From Miniphocaeibacter sp964345925 (GTDB taxonomy: Bacteria > Bacillota > Clostridia > Tissierellales > Peptoniphilaceae): a DNA stretch of 47,812 bases. Position 1 is the stretch's first letter. Each line of letters starts with the position of its first letter. A program made the position numbers and the translations under genes. Positions 16,897 through 25,073 of this stretch are shown in pieces. The stretch spans positions 1 to 47,812 of the forward strand of contig CAYFSP010000007.1 of assembly GCA_964345925.1 (NCBI GenBank), read 5' to 3'. The notes beneath the pieces are model-generated. The model was not told the origin of the DNA, made no database searches, and saw only the letters and a program-made list of their open reading frames with translations.

Positions 16897-17367
16897 TTTT
16901 TCTTTTAACAATACCACTGAATACGTTGAAATTCCCTCTTTTCTTCCTTCAAATCCCATTTCTTCAGTAGTTGTTGCCTTTATTGAAACATTGTTTATAT
17001 CTGTATTTAATATTTTTGATATAATTTCTCTCATATCATCTATATAAGGTGAAAGCTTTGGTTTTTGGGCTGCTATTACTGCATCCACATTACCTATTTC
17101 ATATCCCTTTTCATCCATTACATCATATACTTGTTTTAAAAGTTTCTTTGAGTCCACATCCTTATACTTCATATCCGTATCTGGAAATAGCTTCCCTATA
17201 TCACCAAGGGATAATGCACCTAGTATTGCATCCATTATTGCATGTATACAAACATCTGCATCAGAATGGCCCAGTAATCCTTTTTCATGTTCAATTTTAA
17301 TTCCACCTATTATTAAATCTCTATTCTCTACTAATTTATGAACATCATATCCTATTCCTATTCTCAA
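16885..17367 (-). CDS. ispF: 2-C-methyl-D-erythritol 2,4-cyclodiphosphate synthase
   Basis: IspF cyclises CDP-methylerythritol 2-phosphate to MEcPP in the MEP isoprenoid pathway. Metal ligands Asp8 and His10 lie in the N-terminal YDVHKL motif. The GHSDADVCIHAIMDAI block and TTTEEMGFEGR near the end are typical. An ATG at 17373 lies directly against GGAGG, too close to use. The TTG at 17367, six bases beyond GGAGG, gives the canonical MRIG N-terminus and 160 aa. It overlaps the end of ispD by 23 bases, so the two consecutive pathway steps are translationally coupled. Confidence 0.95.
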   Translation of the reverse strand: MRIGIGYDVHKLVENRDLIIGGIKIEHEKGLLGHSDADVCIHAIMDAILGALSLGDIGKLFPDTDMKYKDVDSKKLLKQVYDVMDEKGYEIGNVDAVIAAQKPKLSPYIDDMREIISKILNTDINNVSIKATTTEEMGFEGRKEGISTYSVVLLKEKLTK

Positions 17368-18079
17368 ATTCATCCTCCATTTTTGCTATTATTTCACCAA
17401 ATAATAAATCTTCCTTTGTTGTTATTTTTATATTTGAGTAGTCTCCATCTATAATTTTCACCTTTTCCCCTATTATTTCCATAAGGGAAGAGTCATCAGT
17501 AACTTGTATGTCTTCAGAAAAGCATTTATTATATGCATCAAGTAAAATATCCTTCTTGAAAACTTGTGGTGTTTGAGCTTTATACAAATACTTTCTTATT
17601 GGCGTAAAAGCTATTGTTTTATCATCTCTTATACTTTTTATAGTGTCCTTTACAGGTACTCCTACTATTACTGCATTATAATCCTTCATTGCTTGTAACG
17701 AACTAATAATAATATCCTCTTTTACGAAAGGTCTTACTCCATCATGACAAAGAATAATATCACTTGTTGGATCGGCATTTATCAATCCATTATATGTTGA
17801 TCTCTCCCTTGTTTCTCCTCCAATTACTATTTTTATCTTCTTATGATATTTATCCTTTAATTTATTATAGTATTCAACTTCATCTTCTTTTACAATTACA
17901 ATTATTTCATCAATAATATCTATATTGTAAAATTTTTTTAACGTTCTTTCTATAATCGGAACTCCATTTATTTTTAAAAATTGTTTTGGAACTTTAGACT
18001 TCATTCTAGTTCCACTACCAGCCGCTGTTATTATTGCTGATATCTTTATCTTTTTTAATATATCACCAGTATTCTCCAT
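17345..18079 (-). CDS. ispD: 2-C-methyl-D-erythritol 4-phosphate cytidylyltransferase
   Basis: IspD activates methylerythritol phosphate with CTP in the MEP pathway. The 244-aa protein shows the nucleotidyltransferase loop AAGSGTRMKSKVPKQFL near residues 18-34, and CHDGVRPFV and VPVKDTIK further on. Residues 1-12 precede the usual IspD start, and no other start codon exists in that stretch. No ribosome binding site precedes the ATG. Instead a TATAAT lies 7 bases away, so the message may be leaderless, with ispF coupled behind it. Confidence 0.94.
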   Translation of the reverse strand: MENTGDILKKIKISAIITAAGSGTRMKSKVPKQFLKINGVPIIERTLKKFYNIDIIDEIIVIVKEDEVEYYNKLKDKYHKKIKIVIGGETRERSTYNGLINADPTSDIILCHDGVRPFVKEDIIISSLQAMKDYNAVIVGVPVKDTIKSIRDDKTIAFTPIRKYLYKAQTPQVFKKDILLDAYNKCFSEDIQVTDDSSLMEIIGEKVKIIDGDYSNIKITTKEDLLFGEIIAKMEDEFENRNRI

Positions 18080-18085
18080 AAAAAA

Positions 18086-18115
18086 ATTATATCATATAAA
18101 AAATATCTAAAACAA
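18086..18115 (-). promoter_or_regulatory. Promoter abutting the ispD start codon
   Basis: -10 TATAAT (18086-18091) and a weaker -35 TTGTTT (18110-18115) lie 18 bp apart. Only six T separate the -10 from the ATG at 18079, so the predicted first transcribed base is the A of the ATG. The -35 box lies within the U-tract of the upstream terminator. Confidence 0.5.
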
Positions 18116-18138
18116 AAAAATAAGGCCAAAGCCTTATT
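18114..18138 (-). terminator. Terminator of the carD-PIN/TRAM unit
   Basis: Stem AATAAGGC/GCCTTATT (18119-18126, 18131-18138) with CAAA loop is followed on the minus strand by a T-run. It starts directly after the stop codon of the PIN/TRAM gene. Confidence 0.8.
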
Positions 18139-19221
18139 TTAGTTAATTCTTACAAATATCATTTTTCCTGCTGCGGTTTGTAATACTGATGTTACCGTAG
18201 TTGCAACGGTTTTACCTATGTAATTTTTACCATCTTCCACTACTACCATGGTTCCATCATCTAAATATGCTAAACCTTGGTTGGACTCTTTACCATCTTT
18301 TAATATTGTAACTGTCATTTGTTCACCAGGAATGACTATAGGTTTCATTGCATTTGCAAGTTCATTAATATTTAATACCTCTATATCCCTTACAGCTGCT
18401 ACTTTATTTAAATTATAATCATTTGTTAAAACTTTTGCCTTTAATTCCTTTGCCATTTGAAGAATTTTCGAATCCACCTCTTCTACTTCAGGATATCTCT
18501 TTTGAGAAATCTCTACATCGCTATAAGAACTATTTTGAATCATTTTCAAAACATCTAGTCCCCTTCTTCCCTTTTGCCTTCTTAAATCATTTTCGGAATC
18601 TGCAATATGTTGTAATTCTTCAAGTACAAAAATAGGAACTATAATCTTCCCTTCTATGAAACCAGCTTCTAAAATATCTTTAATTCTACCATCTATTATT
18701 ACAGAAGTATCAAGAATTTTTATATAATTATTCACTGTTTTTTTAATGGATTTATCTTTTGGTGTTTTTATTTTTTGAGCAATATTTACCAAGTCGGTTT
18801 TAATCGATCTTCCTATTCTAAGTCCTAAATACCCTAATGCAAAATAAATTAGAATACTCAGTATAACCATAGGTATTTTACCTACAACGCCAAACTCAAT
18901 CTCAAGTAGTGGTCTACTAATTAATGATGCTATTACAAGTCCTGCTATCATTCCTATAGTTCCAAATACAACTTCTGATAATGGTAATTTTGAAAGTTGT
19001 AATTCCATATTCTTAGTGGATTTTTCTATTCCCTTTATAATCTTAGGAAAAACCATATAAAAAATTAAAGAAAAAATTATAATACCAATAATATAAATTG
19101 CTGTTTTAGGATATCCAATAATGTTTTTTAATAAACCCAATTCATCTATAAGATATACTAAGGCAAATCCACTAATTCCACCAAGTAAAATTATAAAGAA
19201 ATTTAAAAATCTCTTTGCCAT
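18139..19221 (-). CDS. Membrane-anchored PIN/TRAM-domain protein (YacL-like)
   Basis: Four hydrophobic segments in about the first 145 residues anchor the protein. A PIN nuclease-like domain follows (acidic residues in ILDTSVIIDGRI, VLEELQHIAD, EVDSKIL and VLTNDYNLNK, roughly 165-285), then a C-terminal TRAM domain (PGEQMTVTILKDG to the end). The 360-aa length and order match B. subtilis YacL, whose function is poorly known. An RNA-directed role is inferred from PIN and TRAM. The start is well marked by AAGGAGGTGAG. It lies between carD and ispD, an order shared with other Bacillota. Confidence 0.92.
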   Translation of the reverse strand: MAKRFLNFFIILLGGISGFALVYLIDELGLLKNIIGYPKTAIYIIGIIIFSLIFYMVFPKIIKGIEKSTKNMELQLSKLPLSEVVFGTIGMIAGLVIASLISRPLLEIEFGVVGKIPMVILSILIYFALGYLGLRIGRSIKTDLVNIAQKIKTPKDKSIKKTVNNYIKILDTSVIIDGRIKDILEAGFIEGKIIVPIFVLEELQHIADSENDLRRQKGRRGLDVLKMIQNSSYSDVEISQKRYPEVEEVDSKILQMAKELKAKVLTNDYNLNKVAAVRDIEVLNINELANAMKPIVIPGEQMTVTILKDGKESNQGLAYLDDGTMVVVEDGKNYIGKTVATTVTSVLQTAAGKMIFVRIN

Positions 19222-19251
19222 TTTCTCACCTCCTTAAAATCTATAATAATA

Positions 19252-19731
19252 TTAGTCTTCTATACAGTCTAATAATTTTATTTCTATTTCAGAGGCTAAT
19301 TTATTCTCTACAATGGCTATTTCAGATACTAACATTTTTTTTGATGTATTTAAAAGCTTCTTCTCTGCCATGGACAGACCTTTTTCAGAATCAAGTATAT
19401 GCAAATCTCTAAATACTTCGGATATTTCGTATAGATCCCCTGTTCTTAACTTTTCCAAATTATCCTTATATCTATGATTCCAGTTTGCAATAACTTCTTG
19501 ATCTTTTTTTGATAATACTTCATATACCTCTTTTACAATATTATCACCTACAATATTCCTAATTCCCACTTCATTTATCTTATCTATTGGTATAGAAATC
19601 TTCATATCACCAACAGGCATTTTTAAAATGAAATACTCTTTTTTATTTCCTAATATCTCTTTTGTTTCCTTTTCAACTATAACACCAGCACCATGCATAG
19701 GATAAACTATTTTATCACCTATATCGAACAT
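19252..19731 (-). CDS. CarD/CdnL-family RNA polymerase-binding regulator
   Basis: CarD-type proteins bind the RNA polymerase beta subunit and stabilise open complexes, notably at rRNA promoters. The 159-aa protein has an N-terminal Tudor-like domain (FDIGDKIVYPMHGAGVI, YFILKMPVGDMKISIP) and a helical C-terminal DNA-binding half with the family's WNHRYKDNLEKL and LSMAEKKLL patterns. It heads a unit with the PIN/TRAM gene, which is followed by a terminator. A near-consensus promoter lies about 50 bases upstream. Confidence 0.93.
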   Translation of the reverse strand: MFDIGDKIVYPMHGAGVIVEKETKEILGNKKEYFILKMPVGDMKISIPIDKINEVGIRNIVGDNIVKEVYEVLSKKDQEVIANWNHRYKDNLEKLRTGDLYEISEVFRDLHILDSEKGLSMAEKKLLNTSKKMLVSEIAIVENKLASEIEIKLLDCIED

Positions 19732-19789
19732 ATCCTCACCTCACCTCTATATTATATACTAAATAATCTAAACAGTAAACAAATCTAAA

Positions 19790-19817
19790 ATTATATCACA
19801 ATGAATGTCAATGTCAA
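19790..19817 (-). promoter_or_regulatory. Promoter of carD
   Basis: -35 TTGACA (19812-19817) and -10 TATAAT (19790-19795) are separated by 16 bp. Both hexamers are perfect. A second TTGACA directly downstream is too close to the -10 to serve. Confidence 0.75.
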
Positions 19818-19862
19818 GGAAAAAATTCGTTTTACTTTTTTATGAGAATTTATTTATTAAAA

Positions 19863-19895
19863 AAATATTATATTAATTTAATTAATATAATATTT
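19863..19895. repeat. 33-bp all-A/T perfect palindrome
   Basis: Arms AAATATTATATTAAT (19863-19877) and its exact complement (19881-19895) flank a 3-base centre. It sits in the 334-bp gap between carD and csoR, which otherwise holds the carD promoter and the csoR terminator and no gene. Its role is unknown. Confidence 0.6.
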
Positions 19896-19994
19896 ATATT
19901 TATTATTAATCACAAACCTTTTAATATTTAAAACTTTCAACTCCTAAATAATATATCTGAATTTTACAATTCTTTTTATGTTTATTATCAATAT

Positions 19995-20028
19995 ATAAAA
20001 GCCTAACTAAAATTAGCTAGGCTTTTAT
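19995..20028 (-). terminator. Terminator of the copA-copZ-csoR operon
   Basis: An 11-bp perfect stem ATAAAAGCCTA/TAGGCTTTTAT (19995-20005, 20018-20028) with a further CTAA/TTAG pair inside. It lies about 40 bases after the csoR stop. Confidence 0.75.
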
Positions 20029-20065
20029 AACTATATTCTTTAAATTTTCTTATAAATATTAAATT

Positions 20066-20335
20066 CTACTTTATATACTTATCTAAAATATTAACTATTT
20101 CATTTATTTTTTCTTCACCTTCATCATCACTGCTTCTCACTGCATCAATAACACATGATTTTAAATGATCATTTAAAATATCTATATTCGCTTTTTTTAT
20201 CTGTCCCATTATTGCAAGTAATTGTGTTGAAATATCTACACAGTATCTATCCTCTTCCAACATTTTAATTACTCCATCCATTTGTCCCCTAACAATTTTC
20301 ATTTTCTTTAAGGCTTTTGTCTTTCCAAGGTTCAT
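20066..20335 (-). CDS. csoR: CsoR-type copper-sensing repressor
   Basis: CsoR represses copper-export genes and leaves DNA when Cu(I) binds. The 89-aa all-helical protein has the ligands Cys32, His57 and Cys61. The Cys-to-His interval (25) and His-to-Cys interval (4) equal those of M. tuberculosis CsoR. Its ATG overlaps the copZ stop by one base (TAATG). It is the last gene of the operon it should control. A CsoR-like operator lies at 22915-22933. Confidence 0.94.
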   Translation of the reverse strand: MNLGKTKALKKMKIVRGQMDGVIKMLEEDRYCVDISTQLLAIMGQIKKANIDILNDHLKSCVIDAVRSSDDEGEEKINEIVNILDKYIK

Positions 20336-20541
20336 TATTCTATGCTCGAAACTTCAAACCCAATATCATCTATTGCACTTTTTATAATATTTTCGTCTAA
20401 GTTATTTCCCTTTACTTCAACAATTTTTGTGTCCAAATTAACAGATACATCTGTTACTCCTTCTATTTTGCCTAAAGCTTCCTTTACAGATTTTTCACAA
20501 TGAGAACATGTCATACCATCTACTTTAAATTTTTTAATCAT
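20335..20541 (-). CDS. copZ: Copper chaperone CopZ
   Basis: A 68-aa single HMA domain with the Cu(I) motif GMTCSHC (Cys12 and Cys15), which delivers copper to the CopA ATPase. It lies 10 bases behind copA and overlaps csoR by one base. The start ATG follows AAGGAGTAAATT. Confidence 0.95.
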   Translation of the reverse strand: MIKKFKVDGMTCSHCEKSVKEALGKIEGVTDVSVNLDTKIVEVKGNNLDENIIKSAIDDIGFEVSSIE

Positions 20542-20551
20542 AATTTACTCC

Positions 20552-22900
20552 TTATTTAAATTTTTTAAGTCTTAATGAATTAGTTACTACTGAAACTGAG
20601 CTAAATGCCATAGCCGCCCCAGCTATCATAGGATCTAAAAAACCAAATGCGGCTATAGGTATTCCTATTGTATTATAAAAGAATGCCCAAAACAGATTCT
20701 GCTTTATAGTCCTCATAGTTTTTTTGCTAAGTTTAATACTTGTTACAACAGATCTTAAATCTCCATTTATAATAGTTATATCAGAAGCTTCTATTGCAAT
20801 ATCAGTACCAGTACCTATGGCAAATCCTATATCGCTTTCAACTAGTGCTGGAGCATCGTTTATTCCATCTCCAACCATTCCAACAACTTTACCTTCCGAT
20901 TTTATATCCTTTACTTTTTCAGCCTTTTCATTTGGTAAAACCTCTGCCAAAATATGATCTATTCCTATGCTATGTCCAATAGCATCCGCTGTTCTCTTAC
21001 TATCACCAGTGATCATATACACTTCTATACCCATAAGTTTTAATTCGTCTATAGCTTCTTTTGACGTAGGTTTAACTTCATCTGCCACGGAAATAATTCC
21101 TAGTAGATTACTTTCATCAGCAATTAATAATGGTGTTTGTCCCTTTTCTTGATATGAACTAATATCTTCTTCATTATATGAAATATTTTTAATATCTAAA
21201 AGTTTTTTACTACCTATATAGTATTTTTTAGAATCAATTATTCCCTCTATTCCCATTCCTGTAATAGAGTTGAATTCATTTACTTCTTCTATATCAAAAT
21301 CTTTTTCCTCAGAATATTTAACAACTGCTTCTCCTAATGGATGTTCGCTAATCTTTTCTAATGATGCAGCTATTGAAACAAGTTTATCTTCTAAAATATA
21401 ATCATAGTTTTTTATTTCTACAACTGATGGTTTACCCTCTGTTATAGTACCTGTTTTGTCAAATACAATTGCTTGCATTTCATAAGTTTTTTCTAAATAT
21501 TCTCCAGATTTAATTAAAATTCCTAATTCTGCACCTTTTCCTGTTCCTACCATTATGGCCGTTGGTGTTGCAAGTCCTAATGAACATGGGCATGCTATTA
21601 CTAAAACCGCAATTGCATTCATTATAGCTTGGTCTAAATTTCCCTTTATAAAGTAAACTGCAACAAAGGTTATTAAAGCTATTAATATTACTACTGGCAC
21701 AAATATTGAGGAGATTTTATCAGCTAACCTTTGTACTGGAGCTTTATGTCCTTGAGCATCCTCTACTAATTTTATAATCTGTGCAAGCATTGTGTCCTTG
21801 CCGATTTTTTTAGCTTTAAACTTTATAAAACCATTTTTATTTATTGTAGCTCCAATTACGTTATCATCTACAGTCTTTTCTACTGGTATAGATTCTCCAG
21901 TAATCATAGACTCATCTATATTTGTATTACCAAATACTATTACACCGTCTACAGGAATTTTCTCTCCAGGTTTTACAAGTACAATATCATCTATTAAAAC
22001 CTTCTCCACTGGAATCTCTATTTCTTTTCCATCTCTTTCAACTACAGCTGTTTTAGCCTGTAATTCGAAAAGTTTATTTATTGCATCTGTTGTCCTAGTC
22101 TTCGCTCTTTTCTCAAAATACTTACCAAGCAGTATCAATGTAATTATTACTGCACTTGATTCAAAATATAAATCTGATGATCCAATAATTACATGGTATA
22201 TTGAAAAGAAGTAGGCTGCTGATGTCCCCATGGCAATTAGCACATCCATATTTGCTCCACCACCTCTTAGGGAGTTAAACGCAGCTTTATAAAATCTTGC
22301 ACCTATGAAAAATTGTACGACTGTTGCCAAAATCAACTGGAACCAGCCTTCACTTAGAATATTGTGTATTCCAGCCATATGAAAGAACATTGCTGAAAAT
22401 AATGGTATTGTAAATATTGTAGAAATAATTAAATCCCTCTTTAAAGTCTTTAATTCTTTTTCATCATTATTAACAATATTGTCATCTTCTGAAATCACTT
22501 CACCTTTAAACCCTGCTTTTTCTATTCCTTTTATGATTTCCTCTTCCGATACAAGACCATTTCTAAAAATAACCGTTCCGGAGTTTTGTAATGAATTAAC
22601 TACTACCTCTTCAACTGGAAGCCTATTTAAAATTTTTTCTATCCTCGCTGAACAAGCTTCACATGTCATCCCCTCTATATTTAGCTTTATTTTTTCAACA
22701 GGCACTTCAAAACCTGTCTTCTCTATTTTTTGTATAATATCTTTTTTGTCAACACTATCCTCTACCTTCATAGTGGCTATACCTGTAACAGAATTTACAT
22801 TTATATCTGTTATTCCATCTATTTTATTCAATACTTTCTCTATCCTAGAGGAACAAGATTGACATGTCATTCCATTTATTTTTATATTCAATATATTCAT
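20552..22900 (-). CDS. copA: Cu(I)-exporting P1B-type ATPase
   Basis: CopA pumps Cu(I) out of the cytosol using ATP. Two N-terminal HMA domains have GMTCQSC near residue 10 and GMTCEAC near residue 78. The transmembrane CPC motif is near residue 437, the phosphorylation site DKTGT near 481, and ITGES, SEHPLG and GDGINDAPAL are in the expected order. The 782 aa are complete. The start follows AGGAGG at a 4-base spacing. It leads copA-copZ-csoR. Confidence 0.97.
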   Translation of the reverse strand: MNILNIKINGMTCQSCSSRIEKVLNKIDGITDINVNSVTGIATMKVEDSVDKKDIIQKIEKTGFEVPVEKIKLNIEGMTCEACSARIEKILNRLPVEEVVVNSLQNSGTVIFRNGLVSEEEIIKGIEKAGFKGEVISEDDNIVNNDEKELKTLKRDLIISTIFTIPLFSAMFFHMAGIHNILSEGWFQLILATVVQFFIGARFYKAAFNSLRGGGANMDVLIAMGTSAAYFFSIYHVIIGSSDLYFESSAVIITLILLGKYFEKRAKTRTTDAINKLFELQAKTAVVERDGKEIEIPVEKVLIDDIVLVKPGEKIPVDGVIVFGNTNIDESMITGESIPVEKTVDDNVIGATINKNGFIKFKAKKIGKDTMLAQIIKLVEDAQGHKAPVQRLADKISSIFVPVVILIALITFVAVYFIKGNLDQAIMNAIAVLVIACPCSLGLATPTAIMVGTGKGAELGILIKSGEYLEKTYEMQAIVFDKTGTITEGKPSVVEIKNYDYILEDKLVSIAASLEKISEHPLGEAVVKYSEEKDFDIEEVNEFNSITGMGIEGIIDSKKYYIGSKKLLDIKNISYNEEDISSYQEKGQTPLLIADESNLLGIISVADEVKPTSKEAIDELKLMGIEVYMITGDSKRTADAIGHSIGIDHILAEVLPNEKAEKVKDIKSEGKVVGMVGDGINDAPALVESDIGFAIGTGTDIAIEASDITIINGDLRSVVTSIKLSKKTMRTIKQNLFWAFFYNTIGIPIAAFGFLDPMIAGAAMAFSSVSVVTNSLRLKKFK

Positions 22901-22914
22901 AATGCCTCCTATTT

Positions 22915-22933
22915 TATACCCCCCCTGGGTATA
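22915..22933 (-). promoter_or_regulatory. CsoR operator
   Basis: The minus strand reads TATACCCAGGGGGGGTATA, a pseudo-palindrome with the G-tract typical of CsoR sites. It covers the predicted transcription start and lies between the -10 box and the copA ribosome binding site, a position suited to repression. Confidence 0.85.
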
Positions 22934-22938
22934 TTTAA

Positions 22939-22967
22939 AGTATAGCTCTGTTGATAATAGTTGTCAA
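22939..22967 (-). promoter_or_regulatory. Promoter of the copper operon
   Basis: -35 TTGACA (22962-22967) and -10 TATACT (22939-22944) are 17 bp apart, directly upstream of the CsoR operator. Confidence 0.8.
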
Positions 22968-22981
22968 TATTTTTTTATTCC

Positions 22982-23009
22982 TTGTATTTTTAAATGTTTA
23001 TTCTATAAT
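22982..23009 (+). promoter_or_regulatory. Promoter of pncB
   Basis: -35 TTGTAT (22982-22987) and -10 TATAAT (23004-23009) have a 16-bp spacer. It is divergent from the copper operon promoter. Confidence 0.65.
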
Positions 23010-23068
23010 AAAGTTATGTAATTCTATAAAAAAGTTATATAAAAAACAACCTACTAGGAGGTTATATA

Positions 23069-24523
23069 TTGATTAACTGGAAAAAAGATTCAAACTTAAC
23101 ACTATTGGCAGACTATTATGAATTTACTATGGCCAATGGTTATTTAGAAAAAAACAAAGATAATGTAATCACATATTTTGATTTATATTTTAGAAGTATT
23201 CCTGATAATGGAGGCTATGTAGTTCTTGCTGGATTAGAACAATTAATAGAATATATTGAAAATATAAATTTCTCAGATTCTGATATAGAATATTTTAAAA
23301 ATAAAAATATTTTTTCCGATAAATTTATAGACTATTTGAAAAATTTTAAATTTGAATGTGATATATGGGCAATGCCAGAAGGTACCGTTGCATTTCCAAA
23401 TGAACCTTTAATTATAGTTAAAGGCCCTGCTATTCAAGCACAATTAATAGAGACGATGGCATTGTTATGTATAAATCATCAAACTCTAATTGCTACTAAA
23501 GCAAGTAGAATTGTTAAAGCTGCCAGCGGTCGATCTGTTATGGAGTTTGGTGCAAGAAGAGCCCAAGGACCTGATGCCGCTACTCTAGGTGCTAGAGCTG
23601 CCTATATAGGTGGAGTCACAGGTACCTCTAACACCCTTACTGATAAATACTTTGATGTACCTGCACTTGGAACAATGGCTCATTCTTGGATAATGATGTT
23701 CGACACAGAATATGAAGCCTTTAAAGCTTACGCAGAAACATTCCCAGATAGTGTAACCCTTTTAGTTGATACATATAATACTCTAAAAGAGGGAATTCCT
23801 AATGCTATTAGGGTATTTGATGATGTGTTAAAACCATTGGGTAAAAGACCAAAGGCAATACGACTAGATAGTGGAGATATTGCATATTTATCCAAGCAGG
23901 CTAGAATTATGCTAGATGAAGCAGGTTATGAGGATTGTCAAATCGTCGCTTCAAATTCCTTAGATGAATATAAAATAAAGGCACTTTTAAATCAAGGTGC
24001 AGATATTGACTCTTTTGGAGTTGGAGAAAGACTTATTACATCTAAATCCAACCCGGTTTTTGGCGGAGTTTATAAACTAGTTGCCGTTGAAAAAGAAGGG
24101 TATTTAATTCCTAAAATAAAAATTAGTGAAAATGTTGAAAAAATTACTACCCCTGGGTTTAAACAGGTTTATAGAATTTATGATAATCTTACTAATAAAG
24201 CTGAAGCAGATTTAGTTTGTCTCTTTAATGAGGAAATTGATGATAACAAACCTTTAGAAATATTTCATCCAACATATACATGGAAGAGAAAGATTATGAC
24301 AAATTTCAAATCTAGAAAACTCCTAGTACCAATTTATGAAAAAGGAAATCTAGTATACGAAATTCCAAATTTAAAAGTTGTTAAAGAATATGCTAAAAGT
24401 GAAATAGATAATCTATGGGACGAAGTAAAAAGATTTGACTATCCACATATTTATATTGTCGATTTATCAAAAGATCTTTGGAATTTAAAAAATAGTTTAT
24501 TACAAAAAAGAAATATACATTAA
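23069..24523 (+). CDS. pncB: Nicotinate phosphoribosyltransferase
   Basis: PncB converts nicotinate and PRPP to nicotinate mononucleotide in NAD salvage. The 484-aa sequence has the family's N-terminal LLADYYEFTMANGYL, the GARRAQGPDAA phosphate-site segment, GTMAHSWIMMF with the catalytic-region histidine, and RLDSGDIAYLS. Start is a TTG seven bases behind AGGAGG. A weak 5-bp hairpin (AACCT/AGGTT) could partly mask that site. It is a single-gene unit sharing a terminator with apt. Confidence 0.96.
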   Translation: MINWKKDSNLTLLADYYEFTMANGYLEKNKDNVITYFDLYFRSIPDNGGYVVLAGLEQLIEYIENINFSDSDIEYFKNKNIFSDKFIDYLKNFKFECDIWAMPEGTVAFPNEPLIIVKGPAIQAQLIETMALLCINHQTLIATKASRIVKAASGRSVMEFGARRAQGPDAATLGARAAYIGGVTGTSNTLTDKYFDVPALGTMAHSWIMMFDTEYEAFKAYAETFPDSVTLLVDTYNTLKEGIPNAIRVFDDVLKPLGKRPKAIRLDSGDIAYLSKQARIMLDEAGYEDCQIVASNSLDEYKIKALLNQGADIDSFGVGERLITSKSNPVFGGVYKLVAVEKEGYLIPKIKISENVEKITTPGFKQVYRIYDNLTNKAEADLVCLFNEEIDDNKPLEIFHPTYTWKRKIMTNFKSRKLLVPIYEKGNLVYEIPNLKVVKEYAKSEIDNLWDEVKRFDYPHIYIVDLSKDLWNLKNSLLQKRNIH

Positions 24524-24525
24524 AA

Positions 24526-24548
24526 AAGACGGTATTTATTACCGTCTT
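24526..24548. terminator. Bidirectional terminator between pncB and apt
   Basis: A 9-bp perfect stem AAGACGGTA/TACCGTCTT (24526-24534, 24540-24548) with A/T-rich flanks sits between convergent genes. It overlaps the apt stop codon. Confidence 0.85.
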
Positions 24549-25065
24549 AAATATTATATTCCAGTAGAGAATTTATATAATAACCCTTATTTTTATCCCT
24601 ACCACCTAAGTCTATAAGCTCAATTAGAAACTCCATTGCAACTACATAGCCACCTGCTTTTTCTATTATTTTAGCCAAAGCGTTAACAGTTCCTCCTGTA
24701 GCTAGTAAATCATCGACTATTGCTACTCTTGATCCCTCCTCTATGGCATCTTTATGCATTACAAGCTCGTCTTTACCATATTCTAAATCATATTCATAGC
24801 TAATCGTCTCACCTGGAAGCTTACCCGGTTTTCTTATAGGTATTAAGCCAACCCCCATTGCATATGCAACAGCTGATCCAAGTATAAATCCTCTTGCTTC
24901 TGGTACAGCTATATATTTTATATCCTTATCCTTTAAATTTTCCGCAATTCTATTAACTGTTTCTTTAAAAGCTTCTGCATCTTTAATTAAAGTAGTAATA
25001 TCCTTAAAGCTAATTCCCTCTTTGGGAAAATTTTCAATAATTCTTATTTTTTTTGATAAATTCAT
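24547..25065 (-). CDS. apt: Adenine phosphoribosyltransferase
   Basis: Apt salvages adenine to AMP with PRPP. At 172 aa from the ATG at 25065 (four bases behind AGGAGG) it has the normal family length. The longer open frame to 25092 runs into the trkH end and is not needed. The PRPP motif VAIVDDLLATGGT, the VPEARGFILG segment and the early NFPKEGISFKDIT are all present. It ends a five-gene run with trkH 8 bases upstream. Confidence 0.97.
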   Translation of the reverse strand: MNLSKKIRIIENFPKEGISFKDITTLIKDAEAFKETVNRIAENLKDKDIKYIAVPEARGFILGSAVAYAMGVGLIPIRKPGKLPGETISYEYDLEYGKDELVMHKDAIEEGSRVAIVDDLLATGGTVNALAKIIEKAGGYVVAMEFLIELIDLGGRDKNKGYYINSLLEYNI

Positions 25066-25073
25066 AAATCCTC

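Noticed and set aside
17368..17373. ATG start for ispF
   Set aside because: It abuts GGAGG with no spacing. The TTG six bases on gives the conserved MRIG N-terminus.
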